The translations under genes were made by a program, and so were the position numbers. The notes below the pieces were generated by a model. That model was not told the DNA's origin, searched no databases, and saw nothing but the letters and a program-made list of their open reading frames with translations. A stretch of DNA of 64,000 bases from positions 5,283,903 to 5,347,902 of the forward strand of contig NZ_CP097349.1 in NCBI RefSeq assembly GCF_023516215.1, in the 5' to 3' direction. Origin of the DNA: Cytobacillus pseudoceanisediminis (GTDB lineage Bacteria; Bacillota; Bacilli; Bacillales; Cytobacillaceae). Within the stretch, counting starts at the first letter, position 1, and the number at the start of each line of letters is the position of its first letter. This document shows positions 10,258 through 21,913 of the stretch, piece by piece.

Positions 10258-12522
10258 ATGGTAAAGCGCAGCCGTATTGTTGCCTTTTTCCTGATTGTTG
10301 TATTATTGGGAAGCCTGGCAGGGGCAACGACAAACAACATTTTAAAAAATATTAAGCTGGGCCTTGATTTGCAGGGCGGATTTGAAGTCCTCTATGAGGT
10401 AACGCCAAAAGATGGGCAGAAGGTTGATAAAGCCGTCCTTGCAAGTACTGCCGAAGCACTGGATAGGCGGATCAATGTTCTTGGAGTCAGTGAGCCGAAT
10501 ATCCAGATTGAGGGAGATAAGAGGATCCGCGTTCAGCTTGCTGGTGTAACAGATCAGAATAAGGCAAGGGAAATTCTATCCACAGAAGCTAATCTATCAT
10601 TTAGAGATGTTAATGATCAATTGATGATGGATGGTTCAGACCTTGCTGAAAATGGGGCAAAGCAGACATTCGATGAAAACGGAAAGCCAAGTGTTTCATT
10701 GAAGCTGAAGAGTGCAAGCAAATTTAAAGATGTAACTCAAAAAATTGTCAATATGGGAGCGCCAAATAACCTGCTTGTCATTTGGCTTGATTTTGAAGAA
10801 GGCCAGGATTCATTCCAGGCTGAGTCAGCAAAAGAAGATCCAAAATACTTATCTGCTCCACAGGTAAGCCAGATCTTTAATCAGGATACCGTGTCCATTG
10901 TTGGGAATTTTACGATTGAAGAAGCAAAGACACTGTCGGATTTGTTGAATGCCGGTTCCCTGCCAGTACAGCTCGATGAAGTTTATTCGACATCGGTAGG
11001 TGCGAAATTCGGTGAGCAGGCAATGGAAACGACTATTCTTGCCGGTATTATTGGAATTGCCATTATATTTATCTACATGATTGCGGTATATCGTTTCCCT
11101 GGGTTTATAGCAACAATTACATTATCTTTCTATATTTATCTGATTTTACTCGTATTTGACTGGATGAATGGCGTATTGACGCTGCCTGGTATTGCTGCGC
11201 TCATTCTGGGGGTTGGTATGGCTGTTGATGCGAATATTATTACCTATGAGAGAATCCGCGAAGAAATAAAAGTGGGCAGAACAATCAAGTCAGCTTTTCA
11301 GGCTGGTGAGAAAAACTCCCTTTCGACGATATTTGATGCAAATATCACAACCATTTTAGCAGCAGCCGTTTTATTCATGTATGGGACAAGTTCTGTAAAA
11401 GGATTTGCTACCATGCTTATTATAAGCATCCTGGCAAGCTTTATTACTGCGGTTTATGGCACAAGGCTGCTAATGGGGCTTTGGGTTCATAGTAAAGCAC
11501 TGAATAAAAAGCCAGGCTGGTTTGGTGTTAAAAAAAGTGAAATCAAAAACATTGCTGAAAATTACGATACTCTGGATTTGCCGACCAAGTTCGATAAATT
11601 TGATTTTGTAGGGAACCGCAAGAAGTTCTTCATCCTTTCTGCTGTATTAATTGCAGTGGGAATCATTGTTGTTTCTATTTTCCGTTTAAATCTAGGAATC
11701 GATTTTGTCAGCGGTACCCGCATCGAGCAGCAGGCAAGTGAACCTTTAACAAAAGAAAAATTTCAAGCTGAATTATCAGCGCTTGGAATCGAGACAGATG
11801 ATATTGTCATCTCGGGCGATAATAAAGAAATCGGTGTTGCTAGATTTAAAGATGTTTTAACTAAAGATGAAATAGCAGAGGTTAAAACTCATTTTCATGA
11901 AGAATTCGGTCAAGATCCGAATGTCAGCACAGTTTCACCAACTGTAGGAAAAGAGCTCGCTAAAAATGCACTAAAAGCTCTTGCCATAGCCTCTGTAGGC
12001 ATTATCATCTATGTAACCATTCGATTTGAGATCAAGATGGCTATTCCAGCAGTTTTTGCACTTCTGCATGATGCCTTCTTTATAATCGCTGTATTTAGCT
12101 TTACGCGTCTTGAAGTGGACATTACCTTCATTGCAGCAGTACTGACGGTAGTAGGTTATTCGATCAACGATACAATCGTAACGTTCGACCGGATGCGTGA
12201 GAATATGCAGAAAAAGAAAAAGCTCAAATCATTCGAAGATATTGCTGATGTTGTAAACAAAAGTCTTCGCCAAACGCTTGGCCGCTCTGTGAATACTGTT
12301 TTAACTGTTGTATTTACTGTCGTTGCGCTCCTGGTGTTTGGAAGTGAGTCAATCAGAAATTTCTCGTTTGCGCTTCTGATCGGTTTAATTGCAGGTACCT
12401 ATTCATCGATTTTCCTTGCTGCGCAGATTTGGGCAGTATGGAAAGGCAAAGAACTGAAAGAAAAAGGCGTTATTAATACCGTAAAAGAAAAACGCAAAGT
12501 CAGTGACGAACCTCAAGTATAA
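10258..12522 (+). CDS. secDF: protein translocase subunit SecDF (fused)
   Basis: SecDF uses the proton gradient to pull proteins through the SecYEG channel from outside. The 754 residues are a SecD half (GLDLQGG at 35-41, periplasmic P1 region, TM2-6) fused to a SecF half (LGIDFVSGTRIE near 478 and VVGYSINDTIVTFDRMRE), about 12 membrane helices. The fusion and the length match Bacillus SecDF. Its partner gene yajC lies about 5 kb upstream. A terminator follows directly. Confidence 0.97.
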   Translation: MVKRSRIVAFFLIVVLLGSLAGATTNNILKNIKLGLDLQGGFEVLYEVTPKDGQKVDKAVLASTAEALDRRINVLGVSEPNIQIEGDKRIRVQLAGVTDQNKAREILSTEANLSFRDVNDQLMMDGSDLAENGAKQTFDENGKPSVSLKLKSASKFKDVTQKIVNMGAPNNLLVIWLDFEEGQDSFQAESAKEDPKYLSAPQVSQIFNQDTVSIVGNFTIEEAKTLSDLLNAGSLPVQLDEVYSTSVGAKFGEQAMETTILAGIIGIAIIFIYMIAVYRFPGFIATITLSFYIYLILLVFDWMNGVLTLPGIAALILGVGMAVDANIITYERIREEIKVGRTIKSAFQAGEKNSLSTIFDANITTILAAAVLFMYGTSSVKGFATMLIISILASFITAVYGTRLLMGLWVHSKALNKKPGWFGVKKSEIKNIAENYDTLDLPTKFDKFDFVGNRKKFFILSAVLIAVGIIVVSIFRLNLGIDFVSGTRIEQQASEPLTKEKFQAELSALGIETDDIVISGDNKEIGVARFKDVLTKDEIAEVKTHFHEEFGQDPNVSTVSPTVGKELAKNALKALAIASVGIIIYVTIRFEIKMAIPAVFALLHDAFFIIAVFSFTRLEVDITFIAAVLTVVGYSINDTIVTFDRMRENMQKKKKLKSFEDIADVVNKSLRQTLGRSVNTVLTVVFTVVALLVFGSESIRNFSFALLIGLIAGTYSSIFLAAQIWAVWKGKELKEKGVINTVKEKRKVSDEPQV

Positions 12523-12530
12523 TACTTTCA

Positions 12531-12559
12531 AAAACTCAGGCGAATGCCTGAGTTTTTTT
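12531..12559 (+). terminator. secDF terminator
   Basis: AAACTCAGGC/GCCTGAGTTT stem followed by seven T. Confidence 0.92.
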
Positions 12560-12662
12560 GTTAATCTGGAAAACTGGATGCCGTCTATTTTACAAAAAAG
12601 GTTAATGATTCCGGGAAATAGGATAAACTAAAAACAAGTTCAGGGAGGAAGGAAGTATCGCT

Positions 12663-13565
12663 TTGGAAAATAACGATCGTTTTAAGAAAGCTGAATTTGC
12701 AGCCATTATTGGCATCGTGGGCAATATTATTCTTGCTGCCATCAAATGGGGAATAGGCATTTATTCAGGAAGTAAAGCGCTCGTGGCAGATGCGGTCCAT
12801 TCTGCTTCAGATGTAGCCGGATCCTTTGCTGTATATTTAGGGCTGAGAGCTGCAAAACAGCCGCCGGATAAGGATCACCCATATGGTCATGGAAAAGCTG
12901 AAATGATTGCAGCCATTATTGTTGCGGTTTTGCTGTTCCTCGTGGGAATTGAAATCGGCAAATCATCATTTGAGTCATTTTTTTCGCCAATTGAACCTCC
13001 AAAAGCAATTGCAATAGCTGCAGTGCTGGTTTCTATCATTGTGAAAGAAGCGATGTTTCGTTATAAGTATAATTTGGGAAAGAAACTAAACAGTGATGCT
13101 TTAATTGTAAATGCCTATGAACACCGTTCAGATGTCTATTCATCAATTGCAGCTTTAATAGGCATTGGATGTGCAATAATTGGCGGAAGAATGGGGATCG
13201 AATGGCTTGAGTATGCAGATCCTGTTGCTGGTCTCATTGTTTCCCTTATGATTCTCAAGATGGCATGGAGGCTGGGGAAAGAATCCATTCATAGCACACT
13301 TGATCATGTGCTTCATGAAGAAGATACACTTGAGATGCGCAAAACTGCTGAATCCGTTGATCTGGTTAAAAGGATTGATGAACTGCACGCCAGGGAACAC
13401 GGACATTATGTTATTGTAGATATTAAAGTTTCAGTGGATCCCAATATGACTGTTGAGGATGGCCACCGGGTGGGCAAAGAAGTGAAACGCAAGCTGCTTG
13501 GATTGGAAAATGTTCAAAATGTATTTGTGCACATTAATCCTTATAGTGAAGAGCGCATAAATTAG
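12663..13565 (+). CDS. cation diffusion facilitator family exporter
   Basis: A 300-residue member of the CDF family, which exports divalent metal ions against protons. Six membrane segments are visible. Metal-site motifs are ADAVHSASD in helix 2 and NAYEHRSDVYSS in helix 5, with the conserved DHPYGHGKAE between them. The C-terminal cytoplasmic domain ends HINPY. B. subtilis relatives of this subtype (MneP, MneS) export manganese; the metal here is not proven. The start is TTG at 12663 after CAGGGAGGAAGG. Confidence 0.9.
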   Translation: MENNDRFKKAEFAAIIGIVGNIILAAIKWGIGIYSGSKALVADAVHSASDVAGSFAVYLGLRAAKQPPDKDHPYGHGKAEMIAAIIVAVLLFLVGIEIGKSSFESFFSPIEPPKAIAIAAVLVSIIVKEAMFRYKYNLGKKLNSDALIVNAYEHRSDVYSSIAALIGIGCAIIGGRMGIEWLEYADPVAGLIVSLMILKMAWRLGKESIHSTLDHVLHEEDTLEMRKTAESVDLVKRIDELHAREHGHYVIVDIKVSVDPNMTVEDGHRVGKEVKRKLLGLENVQNVFVHINPYSEERIN

Positions 13566-13589
13566 AGAAAATATTGGGGAGAGGATTGC

Positions 13590-13907
13590 ATGAAATTTCA
13601 ATGGGCTTTATTATTTGGTTTTTTATTTGCACTAATAGTCGCTGTTTTTGCAGTAATCAATGTTGATAATGTAACGGTAAACTACTTGTTTGGGGAAAGC
13701 CAGTGGCCGCTGATTCTAGTGATTTTAGGATCAGTCCTTATGGGAGGAATGATTGTCGGGTCTGTGGGCCTTGTCCGTATTTACTCACTTCAAAGGAAAG
13801 TGAAAATACTAAAAAAGGAAAATGAAAAGCTGCATGCGGGACATGCGGTAAAGGATAATGCCAATAATGAAGAGTTTGAAAAAGAGCTGGATAGGGATAT
13901 TCATTAA
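13590..13907 (+). CDS. yrvD: LapA-domain membrane protein (YrvD-like)
   Basis: A 105-residue protein with two membrane helices (residues about 5-25 and 40-62) joined by VDNVTVNYLFGESQWPL, the DUF1049/LapA pattern, then a coiled coil (LQRKVKILKKENEKL). In Gram-negatives LapA relatives act in lipopolysaccharide assembly; the role in Gram-positives is unknown. It lies just upstream of recJ, as yrvD does in B. subtilis. Confidence 0.88.
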   Translation: MKFQWALLFGFLFALIVAVFAVINVDNVTVNYLFGESQWPLILVILGSVLMGGMIVGSVGLVRIYSLQRKVKILKKENEKLHAGHAVKDNANNEEFEKELDRDIH

Positions 13908-13917
13908 AATAAAACAG

Positions 13918-13943
13918 GCTTGGGCTTTTGCCCAAGTTTTTCT
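13918..13943 (+). terminator. terminator after the LapA-like gene
   Basis: CTTGGGC/GCCCAAG stem with the loop TTTT, then TTTTTCT. Confidence 0.9.
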
Positions 13944-14018
13944 CTTGTCCGCAAAAAAGTGGCCTGCAATTCATATCTTTCTTTCCAAATCTGTATGGAA
14001 TATCCCTATTTTAACTTA

Positions 14019-14047
14019 TTGAAACACATGTCCCCCTCTTGTATAAT
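14019..14047 (+). promoter_or_regulatory. sigma-A promoter of recJ-apt
   Basis: TTGAAA at 14019-14024, a 17-base spacer and TATAAT at 14042-14047, some 20 bases before the recJ start. Confidence 0.75.
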
Positions 14048-14069
14048 TAATAAGCTGAGGGGTGAACGT

Positions 14070-16437
14070 ATGTTACATTCAAGAACGCGATGGATCGTTC
14101 GGCAAACACAGGAGGATAAGGTGCAGCAGCTTTCAAAGGAATTGAATATTTCTCCACTGGCCGCATCGCTGTTAATTAATCGCGGAATGGATACCGTTGA
14201 TTCAGCACGGTATTTTTTATTGGATAAAGACCAGGAATTTCATGATCCTTTTTTAATGACAGATATGGCAAAAGCTGTTTCCAGAATAAAAGAAGCAATT
14301 GAAAAACAGGAACCTATCTTAATTTTTGGTGATTATGATGCGGATGGAGTGACAAGCACTTCTGTCATGATGATGGCACTTAGAGATCTCGGTGCTGACG
14401 TCCAATTCTACATACCGAATCGATTTACTGAAGGTTATGGACCAAATATCCCGGCTTTTGAGCAAGCCGCTGATACTGGCATCCGTTTAATTATTACCGT
14501 AGATACAGGGATATCGGCTGTAAACGAAGCAAAGGCTGCAAAAGAGCTTGGAATGGATTTGATTATTACAGATCACCATGAGCCTGGCCATGAGCTTCCT
14601 GAAGCATGGGCAATTGTGCATCCTAAGCATCCGGAAAGCAGATACCCATTCCGGGAACTGGCCGGTGTTGGAGTAGCATTTAAACTTGCACATGCGCTAT
14701 ATGGTGAAATGCCTGATCACCTCTTGAAATAGCTGCAATCGGCACAATTGCCGACCTTGTTTCTTTAACGGGAGAGAACAGGCTTATTGCCAAGCGCGGG
14801 ATTCAAAAGCTGAAATCAACTAAGAATACAGGTTTGAAAGCCTTGTTTAAAGCGGCTGGAATTGAACTTCCATCCATTAATGAAGAAACAATCGGCTTTA
14901 CAATCGGGCCTCGCCTCAATGCAGCCGGCAGGCTTGAAAGTGCGGATCCGGCAGTGGATTTGCTTCTGACAAATGATCCTTATGAAGCACAAGCCATTGC
15001 TGAAGAAATTGAAACGTTAAATAAAGAGAGGCAAGCTATTGTCAATGACATTGCAGCACAAGCGGTTAAAGAGGTTGAAACTAATTTTCCTATCAGTAAG
15101 AATTCAGTAATTGTTGTAGGCAAAGAAGGCTGGAATGCCGGTGTAATTGGAATAGTAGCTTCGAAGCTTGTTGAAAAGTTTTACCGCCCAGCTATTGTTC
15201 TCAGTTATGACAGTGATAAAGGGCTGGCAAAGGGATCAGCAAGAAGTATTAAAGGTTTTGATCTGTTCAAAAATCTTTCTGAATGCCGGGATATCCTTCC
15301 CCACTTTGGGGGCCATCCAATGGCGGCAGGAATGACCTTGTCAATTGAATCGGTCGATGACCTCAGGGATAGACTGAATACTCTTGCAAATGAACAGCTG
15401 ACCGAGGAAGATTTTATTCCGGTAACCAGCATTGATGGCGTCTTCCATCTAAAGGATATCAGCCTCTCTTCTATTGAAGAAATGCAGCTGCTTGCCCCAT
15501 TTGGGATGGGAAATCCAAAACCGAAAGTCATGATAAAAGAGGCCAATATTGCCGCTATGAGAAAAATCGGATCTGATCAAACTCATATAAAGGTCACCAT
15601 CGAAAATGATGGATCTTCCCTTGATGGAATCGGCTTTGGACTCGGACATTTGCATGAGCAGATTTCACCATATTCCAAGCTATCGGTTATTGGCGAATTA
15701 TCCATTAATGAATGGAATAATATTAAAAAACCGCAAATCTTCCTGCAGGATATGGCAGTGAACTCCTGGCAGCTATTTGATATCCGGAGTTTAAAGCGGC
15801 TCGAAAGGCTCCAAAGCGTCATTCCTGAGGTAAACACTACTTGGATATTCTTTAATGAGGAACATATATCCAAATTCAGGACATATGCAGGGGAAAGTAT
15901 GGTGAAAATATCATCTGAAGAGGATGCAGAAGCATTAAAACTAGATGGCTCAAACATCGTGCTTGCTGATATGCCGCCTTCAAAGGAAATGCTTGCTCAT
16001 GTATTCTCCGGAAAAAACCTGCCAGAATTTATGCTCATTTTTATAAAGAGGACAGTGACTATTTCAGCACTATTCCAACAAGAGATCATTTTAAGTGGTA
16101 TTTTGCCCTTCTTGCTAAAAAAGGCTCGGTCGATATCAGGCGTCATGGGAATGATATAGCGAAGCATAAGGGATGGAGCAGGGAAACGGTAGATTTTATG
16201 TCTCAAGTGTTTTTTGAATTGGATTTTGTTAAAATAAATAATGGTGTCATTTCGTTAAACAATACATCAATTAAACGTGATTTAGCTGATTCGCGAACCT
16301 ATCAGCTTAAACAGGCACAATACACTCTTGAGAGCGATTTGCTCTATTCATCCTTTCAGCAGCTCAAAGACTGGTTTGATGAAGTTATGCAAGGGGCTGT
16401 AAAACTTGAGGAGGCAAAGGAAGAAAAATGGACTTAA
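14070..16437 (+). CDS. recJ: single-stranded-DNA exonuclease RecJ (two frameshifts in this sequence)
   Basis: RecJ degrades single-stranded DNA 5' to 3' in recombination and repair. The first segment has the DHH-domain motifs [11 protein letters not shown] (near residue 88) and ITDHHEPG. It ends falsely at 14732. One missing base at 14723-14726 restores [14 protein letters not shown] and the second segment, which holds GGHPMAAGM (DHHA1). Another missing base between 16012 and 16023 restores [17 protein letters not shown] and the C-terminal domain to 16437. Corrected length is 789 residues, equal to the B. subtilis protein. Its end overlaps apt by 10 bases. Confidence 0.93.
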
Positions 16438-16940
16438 AACAGTATATAACAATTGTTGAAGATTGGCCGAAGCCAGGCATAAAATTTAAAGATATTACAA
16501 CACTTATGGACAACGGTGAAGCGTATAAATATGCGACTGACCAAATTGTTGAATATGCCCGTGAAAAGAAAATTGATCTGGTTGTTGGCCCGGAAGCCCG
16601 CGGATTCATCATCGGCTGCCCTGTTGCTTATTCATTAGGTGTAGGTTTTGCCCCTGTCCGCAAAGAAGGAAAACTTCCCCGTGAAACAGTCAAGGTTAAT
16701 TATGGCTTAGAATATGGCAAGGATATATTAACCATTCATAAAGATGCCATCAAACCTGGGCAAAGAGTTCTGATCACTGACGATCTCCTTGCGACAGGCG
16801 GAACAATTGATGCAACCATCCAGCTGGTTGAAGAACTTGGCGGAGTAGTGGCTGGCATTGCATTCCTTATCGAATTAACATACCTTGATGGCCGTAAAAA
16901 GCTTGACGATTACGATATTCTGACATTGATGCAATATTAA
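16428..16940 (+). CDS. apt: adenine phosphoribosyltransferase
   Basis: Apt salvages adenine by joining it to PRPP to give AMP. The 170-residue product has the PRPP-binding motif [13 protein letters not shown] near 115-126 and the FIIGCPVAY region. It begins inside the end of recJ with the ribosome binding site GAGGCAAAGGAAG. It is followed by a terminator. Confidence 0.97.
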   Translation: MDLKQYITIVEDWPKPGIKFKDITTLMDNGEAYKYATDQIVEYAREKKIDLVVGPEARGFIIGCPVAYSLGVGFAPVRKEGKLPRETVKVNYGLEYGKDILTIHKDAIKPGQRVLITDDLLATGGTIDATIQLVEELGGVVAGIAFLIELTYLDGRKKLDDYDILTLMQY

Positions 16941-16955
16941 TTTTTTCATACCAAG

Positions 16956-16985
16956 AGAGCGCCATACGAAATGGTGCTCTTTTTA
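16956..16985 (+). terminator. apt terminator
   Basis: GAGCGCCAT/ATGGTGCTC stem (one G-T pair), followed by TTTTTAATTT. Confidence 0.8.
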
Positions 16986-17152
16986 ATTTATCTGTCAAAA
17001 TAGGTATATAAAGTGCTTCCAAAACCAATTATGGAAAAACAATAAAGAAATTCGGACAAAAAACGACAAAATTTTTGTTATTCCCATAAAAATAACAGTC
17101 TATCCCTTTACATCTTCACTTTTTTTCGATAATAGTAGCAATATTAATTTTT

Positions 17153-17168
17153 TTATAACTTGTTATAA
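17153..17168. promoter_or_regulatory. 16-base perfect palindrome upstream of relA
   Basis: TTATAAC-TT-GTTATAA lies about 65 bases before the relA start in an AT-rich region. It could be an operator or merely a product of AT-richness. Another inverted pair, TGTTATT/AATAACA, lies near 17075-17098. Confidence 0.35.
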
Positions 17169-17231
17169 ATCCAATTACAAAATTATTACATTATGCAAAT
17201 GCATAAAATTCAGGGAGATAAAGGTGATTCC

Positions 17232-19426
17232 ATGGCGAACGATCAAGTTCTGACCGCCGAGCAAGTCATCAACAGAGCAAAAGAATATTTAAACGATGAG
17301 CATGCAGAGCTTGTAAAAAAAGCGTACGAGTTTGCCAAGCATGCCCACCGTGAACAATATAGGAAGTCCGGTGAACCATACATTATCCATCCAATTCAAG
17401 TGGCAGGCATCCTTGCTGATCTGGAGATGGATCCATCAACGGTTGCTGCCGGCTTTCTTCACGATGTGGTTGAAGACACCGAAATCTCATTGGAGAATAT
17501 CGAAGAAGCCTTCAATTCAGAAGTGGCAATGCTTGTCGATGGTGTAACAAAACTGGGGAAAATTAAATATAAATCACAGGAAGAGCAGCAGGCTGAAAAT
17601 CATCGGAAAATGTTCGTGGCAATGGCCCAGGACATCCGTGTAATCTTAATTAAGCTTGCTGACCGTCTTCATAATATGCGGACACTTAAGCATCTGCCAG
17701 CTGAAAAGCAGCGCCGCATTTCGAACGAAACGCTTGAAATTTTTGCACCTCTTGCGCATAGGCTTGGAATTTCAAAGATTAAGTGGGAGCTTGAAGATAC
17801 GGCTCTAAGGTACCTAAATCCGCAGCAATATTATCGGATTGTAAACCTGATGAAGAAAAAAGAGCGGAACGGGAAGAGTACCTGGATGATGTTATCAATG
17901 TCATGCGGGGCAGGCTGTCAGAGGTTTCAATTAAATCAGAGATATCCGGCCGCCCTAAGCATATATACAGCATCTATCGAAAAATGGCGCTTCAAAACAA
18001 GCAATTCAATGAGATATATGATCTTCTTGCTGTACGCATTGTTGTAAGCAGCATTAAAGATTGCTATGCAGTTCTCGGGATTATTCATACATGCTGGAAG
18101 CCGATGCCCGGCCGTTTTAAAGATTACATTGCCATGCCTAAACAGAATATGTATCAATCTCTTCATACCACGGTTATCGGGCCAAAAGGTGACCCGCTGG
18201 AAGTCCAGATCCGTACCATGGATATGCATAGAATTGCAGAGTTTGGTATTGCTGCCCATTGGGCTTATAAAGAAGGAAAAAGAGTGAATGAGGGCTCTTC
18301 ATTTGAGGAGAAGCTGACCTGGTTCCGTGAAATCCTGGAGTTTCAGGATGATGCTGCAAATGCTGAAGAGTTCATGGAATCACTGAAGATCGATTTGTTT
18401 TCCGATATGGTGTTTGTTTTTACTCCTAAAGGGGATGTCATCGAACTTCCTTCCGGCTCCGTTCCCATTGACTTTGCTTACCGAATTCACTCGGAAATTG
18501 GAAACAAGACAATCGGTGCCAAAGTCAACGGAAAAATGGTCACGCTGGATTACAAATTGAAGACCGGCGATATTATTGAAATCCTGACATCCAAGCATTC
18601 ATATGGACCGAGCAAAGATTGGCTGAAGCTTGCTCAGACTTCACAGGCTAAAAATAGAATACGAACCTTTTTCAAAAAGCAGAGAAAAGAAGAAAATGTG
18701 GAAAAAGGAAAAGAGCTTGTTGAGCGGGAGATTCGCAATATGGATTTCGACCTGAAGGAAATTTTGACATCTGATAATGTAAAAAGGGTCGCAGAGAAAT
18801 TCAATTTTGCCACAGAGGAAGATATGTATGCTGCTGTTGGCTATAACGGAGTAACGGCACTTCAGGTTGCCAACAGGCTGACAGAAAAATGGCGCAAGAA
18901 ACGCGATCTTGAACAAACCTCCGATATTACAAATGCTGTTTCGGAACTGAAGACTTTTCCATCTGCCAAAAAACGCGAATCCGGTGTCCGGGTTTCAGGC
19001 ATTGATAACCTGCTGATTCGCCTTTCCCGCTGCTGTAATCCTGTCCCCGGAGATGAAATCGTCGGGTTTATTACAAAGGGCAGAGGAGTTTCTGTACACC
19101 GTGATGATTGTCCTAATATTGAAACGGATGATGCAAAACAAAGGCTCATCCCGGTTGAGTGGGAAACAGCCTTAAATGACCGGAAAGAATACAATGTTGA
19201 AATTGAAATTACCGGTTATGACCGCAGGGGATTATTAAATGAGGTCCTTCAGGCTGTTAATGAAACGAAAACCAACATTTCAGCTGTATCAGGACGATCA
19301 GACCGCAATAAATCAGCAACGATTAATATGTCCATTGCCATACACAATGTCAGCCATCTGCAAAAGGTTGTGGATCGGATTAAACAAATCCCTGATATTT
19401 ATGCAGTAAGAAGGATTATGAACTAA
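17232..19426 (+). CDS. relA: bifunctional (p)ppGpp synthetase/hydrolase RelA (frameshifted in this sequence)
   Basis: RelA makes and breaks the alarmone (p)ppGpp in amino-acid starvation. The first segment has the HD hydrolase domain ([21 protein letters not shown]); the second has the synthetase domain ([21 protein letters not shown]), TGS domain ([21 protein letters not shown]), zinc-finger-like [10 protein letters not shown] and a C-terminal ACT domain. The frame breaks at an A6 run (17856-17861); a seventh A restores [14 protein letters not shown]. The corrected protein has 731 residues. ATG 17232 is chosen because [12 protein letters not shown] matches the family. Confidence 0.95.
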
Positions 19427-19440
19427 AGGGAGCAGATAGA

Positions 19441-19881
19441 ATGCGTGTTGTAGTGCAGCGAAGCAAAGAAGCCAGCGTAACGGTGGACGGCAAAACCGTC
19501 GGAAGCATAAAAAAGGGGTTTGTTTTGCTCGTTGGAGTCACCCATGAAGATAAGGAAGAGGACGCAGCTTTTCTGGCTGATAAAATTGCCAATCTTCGCG
19601 TCTTCGAAGATGAAAATGGCAAAATGAATTTTTCCCTGCTGGATCAGGAAGGTGAAATTCTTTCGGTTTCCCAGTTTACTTTATATGGAGACTGCCGGAA
19701 GGGCAGACGGCCCAATTTCATGGAAGCGGCTATCCCGGCGCATGCCGTAAATATCTATGATGCTTTTAACCGGTATTTAGAAGCTAAAGGCCTGAAAGTA
19801 GAAACAGGTGTATTCGGGGCCATGATGGATGTTCAGTTAACCAACGATGGACCCGTTACGTTAATTTTAGAAAGCAAGTAA
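19441..19881 (+). CDS. dtd: D-aminoacyl-tRNA deacylase
   Basis: Dtd hydrolyses D-amino acids wrongly attached to tRNA. The 146 residues have the family motifs [15 protein letters not shown] and the C-terminal [11 protein letters not shown], whose Gly-cisPro element excludes L-aminoacyl substrates. It follows relA by 14 bases, as in B. subtilis, and shares a terminator with the convergent amidase gene. Confidence 0.97.
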   Translation: MRVVVQRSKEASVTVDGKTVGSIKKGFVLLVGVTHEDKEEDAAFLADKIANLRVFEDENGKMNFSLLDQEGEILSVSQFTLYGDCRKGRRPNFMEAAIPAHAVNIYDAFNRYLEAKGLKVETGVFGAMMDVQLTNDGPVTLILESK

Positions 19882-19901
19882 GTTAATTTATAACGAAACG
19901 C

Positions 19902-19942
19902 AAAAAAGCCCCGGCACCCAAAGTAGGATGCCGGGGCTTTTT
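19902..19942. terminator. bidirectional terminator between dtd and yrvJ
   Basis: AAAAAAGCCCCGGCA and TGCCGGGGCTTTTT form a strong stem with A- and T-tracts on both sides, fitting the convergent genes. Confidence 0.93.
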
Positions 19943-19943
19943 G

Positions 19944-21685
19944 CTAATTTTTGAAATAGCGGGCAAGTCCCTGATAAATTCCTGCTGTTGCTGATTGCTG
20001 ATACTGTGCAGAAGAAATCAGGGCCTCTTCAGCCGGATTGCTCAGATATCCAAGCTCGATGAGAACTGCATTGCGTTTATTCTCTCTTATCACATGATAA
20101 TCTCCAGCTCTATAGCCCCGATCTCTCAGGTTTGTCATGGCTATTACATTGGAGTGGATATTGGCTGCAAGTTCCTGTTGAAAAGGATGATAATAATAAG
20201 TAGTCGCTCCTCTTGCAGTGCGATCTGGCGTGCTGTCATAATGAATGCTGATGAAAGCATCTGCATTATGATAATGTGAAATGCCTACTCTGGAAGGAAG
20301 CGGCAAATAGGTATCTCCGCTTCTGGTAAGAATAACATTTGCACCTGCAGATCTTAATTTGTCTGCGAGCAATTGAGCGGTCCTGATTGTAATATCTTTT
20401 TCACGAGTCCCTCGTGCCCCTGTTGTCCCGTTATCACGGCCACCATGGCCGGGATCAAGGACGATTGTTTTATTTTCCAGGTGCTGTTCTGCTCCCGGTT
20501 TTGTTACTGCAGGTGCAGATCCTTCAACCTTGACGATCCATCCTGCTACAAAACCCGTCCCGCCGTTTGGAAGGCGGACTTCATACCAATCATCATTCAG
20601 GCTGATAATTTCAAAGCTGTCCCCTTTATTTGCCCTGTGAATGACAGATGACTGGCTGCTGGCTTTTTTCTAATATTTGATCCGTTATGTAATATAATTG
20701 CAGAACTGCCGTTTACACTCTGCTGGGAAGAGCCGGAATTTTTCTCGGCTGTTATGTCTATGAACCAGCTTGCTACCCATCCATAAGAACCAGTCTGATA
20801 TTCAATTTTTGCCCAATTATCAGCTTGCTCAAGAATAGGAAAGGTTTGGCCTTTTGTAACAGAACCAATCGGTTTCCCATTTAACGATCCTTTATTCCTA
20901 ACGGTTAAAGAAGTTGCCGTAACAGTGCCGGTTTTCCCGGACGCCGACTGTTTTGGCTTGCTTTCTGATTGTGAGGATTGAACCGCAATATATTGGCTGC
21001 TGATCCATCCGGCATTGCCCGAGAAAGAGATTTCTGTCCAGCTGTCATTTTGAGAAATAACAGCTACTGTCTCCCCCGAATTTAGTTTGCCGATGACGTC
21101 ACTATTAAGCGATGGCCTGTTTCTTACATTCAAGGAGTTTGCCGTGATTTTCCCGGTTTGGCTGCTGCTTGATGAATTTTTCTTTTGGCTGCCGCTGTAT
21201 TGGACGAATTCATTTGCGACCCATCCATCTCCATAAGGTGTTTGGATCTTAACCCAGCTTCCTTCTGTGCTCATGACCTTATAGGCTGTTCCTTTCTGTA
21301 TAGTTCCCAGGACACCGTAACTTGTGCCAGGTCCCTTTCTCACCCTCAGGCCATCTGTTGTGATGATTGCCTGGGAATTTGAACTGGCTGCTTTTTCTCC
21401 TCTCTGACTGGTGGTCATATCGGAAACAAGCCAGCTGGCCACATAGCCGTTTTCCCCCTGGAAATTAATTTTAATCCAATCTCCTTCACGGGAAAGAGCG
21501 TTAAATTGATCTCCTTTCTGGGCTTGTCCCAGAATGGGGTAGCTTAAGCCTGGGCCTTGACGGACGTTAAGATTATTTGTGGGGATTGTTACAGAACTGT
21601 TTTCAGCTTTAACCTGTGTTTCCGCCTGTGTTATGCCAGCCAAAAGCATAAGACATATCACGAGAATAAGTGGTTTTTTCTTCAA
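19944..21685 (-). CDS. yrvJ: N-acetylmuramoyl-L-alanine amidase with five SH3b repeats (YrvJ-like, frameshifted)
   Basis: A secreted wall hydrolase. A signal peptide (LKKKPLILVICLMLLAGITQAETQ) precedes five SH3-type repeats, each with a motif such as LNVRQGPG, LRVRKGPG, LNVRNRPS, LTVRNKGS and SNIRKKAS, and a C-terminal Amidase_3 domain with zinc ligands in LDPGHGG and FISIHYDS. The frame breaks at T6 (20664-20669): one more base restores IRKKASSQSSVIHRANKGDS and the link to the amidase domain. The corrected length is 580 residues. TTG 21685 behind AAAGGAGGCGG is the best start. Confidence 0.9.
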
Positions 21686-21913
21686 CAGGCCGCCTCCTTT
21701 CATAATTAAAATCCTTATTAAAAGAAAAACAAACAAGGTGCTGGCAGTCAAGATAACTTTGGTCCTAGAATACTTCTGCATCTTGTGCAATTTCCCTTCT
21801 ATTATCGGTTTATCAGCAATCATTTTTAGCTGGGAATTAAATTTGTCCTGTTATGAAACATTTCATCTGAAAATGGAAAGAATAGAACAGACTATAAAAA
21901 AAGGGTGAGCACT

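Noticed and set aside
13920..14069. Upstream extension of recJ
   Set aside because: The extra 50 codons run through a terminator and promoter; ATG 14070 has the proper site and matches the family start.
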